This document shows, in pieces, positions 4,601 through 6,205 of a stretch of DNA of 6,205 nt. The first letter of the stretch is position 1; every line of letters begins with the position of its first letter. Where the stretch lies: the NCBI GenBank assembly GCA_019347795.1, contig JAHWKS010000370.1, positions 1 through 6,205 of the forward strand. The letters are read 5' to 3'. A model generated the notes under the pieces. It ran no database searches. It was not told the origin of the DNA and saw nothing but the letters and a program-made list of their open reading frames with translations. The stretch is from Planctomycetota bacterium. GTDB lineage: Bacteria; Planctomycetota; Planctomycetia; Pirellulales; Pirellulaceae. The translations under genes and the position numbers were made by a program.

Positions 4601-6205
4601 TTAGTCGTCAGCGGCGCCGCCGGGACCAATCAAGATGTCGCCGGCGTTCTCAACGGCATCGGCGGGACCGATCGAGATGTCAGCGACGTCGTTAGGTGTA
4701 TCCGCGGGACTGCCCGGAATCCCGCTGGAACCGTCCTTCTCGGCCGCACTTCCATCGGATCTCCCCTGAGAATTCTGCTCCTCCGTCTCTTCGCCGTGGT
4801 CACCGCTGGGACGGCTGCCGCTCTTGCCTTTGATGATGATCCGGACTTTGCCACCGTCGCGAGACATGCGAATCTGTTCGACGGGCGTATCGCCATGAAC
4901 GCGGCACCAGAGATCGAGAGCCGTCTCAATCAGGTTGGCGCCGTCCACGGACTCCAGTTCCAAAATCAAATCATTTCCCACGAGTTTCGTGTCGGCGCGA
5001 AGAACGGTTGCTGCGGATTGCTGCCCAGGCCCAGGCGATTCGCCGCGTTCCCTCTTCTTGGCGCGATCGAGTTGCTGTTGCAGCTCGCCCAGTTGCAGTA
5101 GTACTTCGAATTCGACTGGCTTCCCATCCTTCCCAGCTTCGGCCAGCATAAACAGCTCGATGGGTTGGAGTTGAATCTCGAAACCGATCGGCTCCTCGCC
5201 GCCTTCTTTCTCCTTGTCTTTGGCTTTGTCTTTGTTCTCCTTCGGGCCGTGGTTTTCGGCCTGCATGAATTCCAGGAAAGTCTGGTATCGCGCCATGTGT
5301 CTGAGCAGCGTTCGCTCATCGTTGACGGCGCCGGTCTTCACGTCGATCTGCCTGAGTCCGATGTCGCGGTCATTGTCGTAGTCGTCCTCAACCACCGCCA
5401 CGGTAACGATGCCGTTACTAGTGTTGAGAGGGAATGTGTCACCCTGATTAAGCTCGTCCGCAGGGGGCAGTTTGAGCGTCGCGTCCCAGAGGATCTTGCC
5501 GCCGAGAGCGAGAGGGCTGCTGTCCTGGATGAATTGCACGTGCCAGACGCGGTCGCTGCCCTTGGGAGTGAGGACGTAGTAGCGGCCATCGCCGAGCGAA
5601 ACGGCATTGCCGTGTGTCGCCGGCAGGTAGTCGGGCAGCCGGTAATCGTGGGTCTGTCGCCCAAAGAGAATGTCGTGAGAGGAGAGTCGGACGCTGCCGA
5701 TGCCGTCAGGGCCCGCCCAGTTGGGATAGCGACCCAAGGGGTCCTGCGGGACAGGTTGGTCCCAAGGCTGGGATAGATGCCCAAGTCCGTTTTGTGGAAA
5801 CAAGTCCCGATTCGCACTGGGATCGCGGCGCCAGGGGAACTCCTTGAACTGGTAGGCTCGCTCAAGCGCTTCGGCGTCGTTCGGCTCGTCCGATTGGCCG
5901 GGCGCCGGAACGCACGGCAGCACGGCCAGCGCGGCGAGCAGCAGGGGGTAACTCCACCATGACAGACGATGGGTCACGCAAGGATTGGCGATCATTTCGA
6001 ATCTCCTTTCGGTTGAGGATTTGCCGCCGAAGCTGCTGGCCAACGCCGGCGACAGCGAACCTTCGGCTTGAATGAACTCCAGAGCTTGAAGCAGGGTTTC
6101 CGCATACACCCGGCGCGTGGCGCCCGACCGGGTGATGACCAGCGCATCGCAGCACGCTTCCTGAGCGGTCCGCAGTTCGCGTCGCACCCACCACACGACG
6201 GGGTT
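4601..6205 (-). CDS. M56 (BlaR1/MecR1-like) membrane peptidase, C-terminal part with unknown extension; 5' end outside window
   Basis: The frame is open from the right edge to TAA at 4601-4603, giving 534 residues (numbered from the edge). The start NPVVWWVRREL..AQEACCDALVI (residues 1-24) is the M56 block after the zinc HExxH, which lies outside the window; Glu16 of QEACCD is the probable third zinc ligand. YAETLLQALEF and ERRFEMI (66-72) are also typical of the fold. A hydrophobic segment follows (about 83-99, SYPLLLAALAVLPCV), probably the last membrane helix. The rest, about 430 residues, I do not recognise: a region with PNWAGPDGIGSV and many Asp/Gly/Tyr, a Lys/Glu-rich linker (about 320-335), a second folded-looking part, and a Gly/Ser/acidic tail (about 460-534) with a 14-residue repeat. 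Family members usually pair with a BlaI-like repressor, which would lie beyond the right edge. The M56 call is good; the extension's role is unknown. An internal start at 5995 is discussed separately. Confidence 0.85.
   Translation of the reverse strand, partial: NPVVWWVRRELRTAQEACCDALVITRSGATRRVYAETLLQALEFIQAEGSLSPALASSFGGKSSTERRFEMIANPCVTHRLSWWSYPLLLAALAVLPCVPAPGQSDEPNDAEALERAYQFKEFPWRRDPSANRDLFPQNGLGHLSQPWDQPVPQDPLGRYPNWAGPDGIGSVRLSSHDILFGRQTHDYRLPDYLPATHGNAVSLGDGRYYVLTPKGSDRVWHVQFIQDSSPLALGGKILWDATLKLPPADELNQGDTFPLNTSNGIVTVAVVEDDYDNDRDIGLRQIDVKTGAVNDERTLLRHMARYQTFLEFMQAENHGPKENKDKAKDKEKEGGEEPIGFEIQLQPIELFMLAEAGKDGKPVEFEVLLQLGELQQQLDRAKKRERGESPGPGQQSAATVLRADTKLVGNDLILELESVDGANLIETALDLWCRVHGDTPVEQIRMSRDGGKVRIIIKGKSGSRPSGDHGEETEEQNSQGRSDGSAAEKDGSSGIPGSPADTPNDVADISIGPADAVENAGDILIGPGGAADD
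4621..4682 (-). repeat. Short tandem repeat coding for the tail of the M56 protein
   Basis: CGGGACCAATCAAGATGTCG (4621-4640) and CGGGACCGATCGAGATGTCA (4663-4682) match at 17 of 20 positions, 42 bp (14 codons) apart. In protein they give DISIGPADA and DILIGPGGA near the C-terminus. The differences are scattered, as in an old duplication. Confidence 0.65.
5993..6009 (-). promoter_or_regulatory. Internal Shine-Dalgarno and ATG inside the M56 gene
   Basis: On the minus strand AAAGGAG (6009 down to 6003) precedes an in-frame ATG (5995-5993) by 7 nt, ideal spacing. Translation from this ATG would give 464 residues beginning MIANPCVTHRLSWW, then a hydrophobic stretch and PAPGQS, which looks like a signal peptide or N-terminal anchor. 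The Shine-Dalgarno arises from two adjacent Arg codons AGG AGA, which look out of place in a gene region where Arg is otherwise mostly CGN. The conserved ERRxxMI motif of M56 proteins partly explains the sequence, so real use as a start is inference. Confidence 0.35.

Noticed and set aside
5165..5776. 203-codon + strand open frame inside the M56 gene
   Set aside because: It is antisense to the M56 frame, whose start region is clearly a real family. It has a hydrophobic/Arg/Val mix and no good Shine-Dalgarno or domain.

Overview
The window looks like chromosomal DNA of a GC-rich planctomycete (Pirellulales-like) or a close relative. That is an inference from three things: gene content (a DUF1015 protein, a chromosomal-type ParA/ParB pair, and an M56/BlaR1-type membrane peptidase with a long unknown extension), high GC, and intergenic palindromic repeats of types I recall from planctomycete genomes. 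No database search was possible.

Layout on the + strand. The window opens inside ahcY (S-adenosylhomocysteine hydrolase, 1-640; only the C-terminal 212 residues are present). A 71-bp gap follows, holding a strong Shine-Dalgarno and then a perfect hairpin. Next is a complete DUF1015-family gene (712-2028). The 341-bp gap 2029-2369 is a centromere/leader region: an imperfect hairpin, two parS sites (GTTTCACGTGAAAC core), two overlapping small hairpins with a TACAAT box, and a 79-bp element with perfect 25-bp inverted arms. parA (2370-3116) and parB (3109-4131) overlap by 8 nt and form one operon. The gap 4132-4357 carries an inverted array of CACGGAT-type units and a possible tRNA promoter. A tRNA-Pro(TGG) gene (4358-4432) follows, with its own intrinsic terminator (4448-4479).

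On the - strand, convergent to the tRNA, is the 3' part of an M56 (BlaR1/MecR1-like) membrane protease gene (4601-6205). It continues into a roughly 430-residue extension that I do not recognise.

How they work together: ParA, ParB and the two parS sites next to them form a self-contained chromosome-segregation module, probably with autoregulation because the parS sites lie in the operon's own leader. AhcY clears S-adenosylhomocysteine from the methyl cycle; the DUF1015 neighbour has no established role. The M56 gene is probably the sensor half of a BlaI/BlaR1-like pair whose other members lie beyond the right edge.

The genes are mostly ordinary core genes. The more interesting signals lie between and inside them: a different palindromic element in each non-overlapping + strand gap, a hairpin that separates a Shine-Dalgarno from its start codon but could restore normal spacing when folded, and an internal Shine-Dalgarno plus ATG plus signal-peptide-like segment inside the M56 gene.
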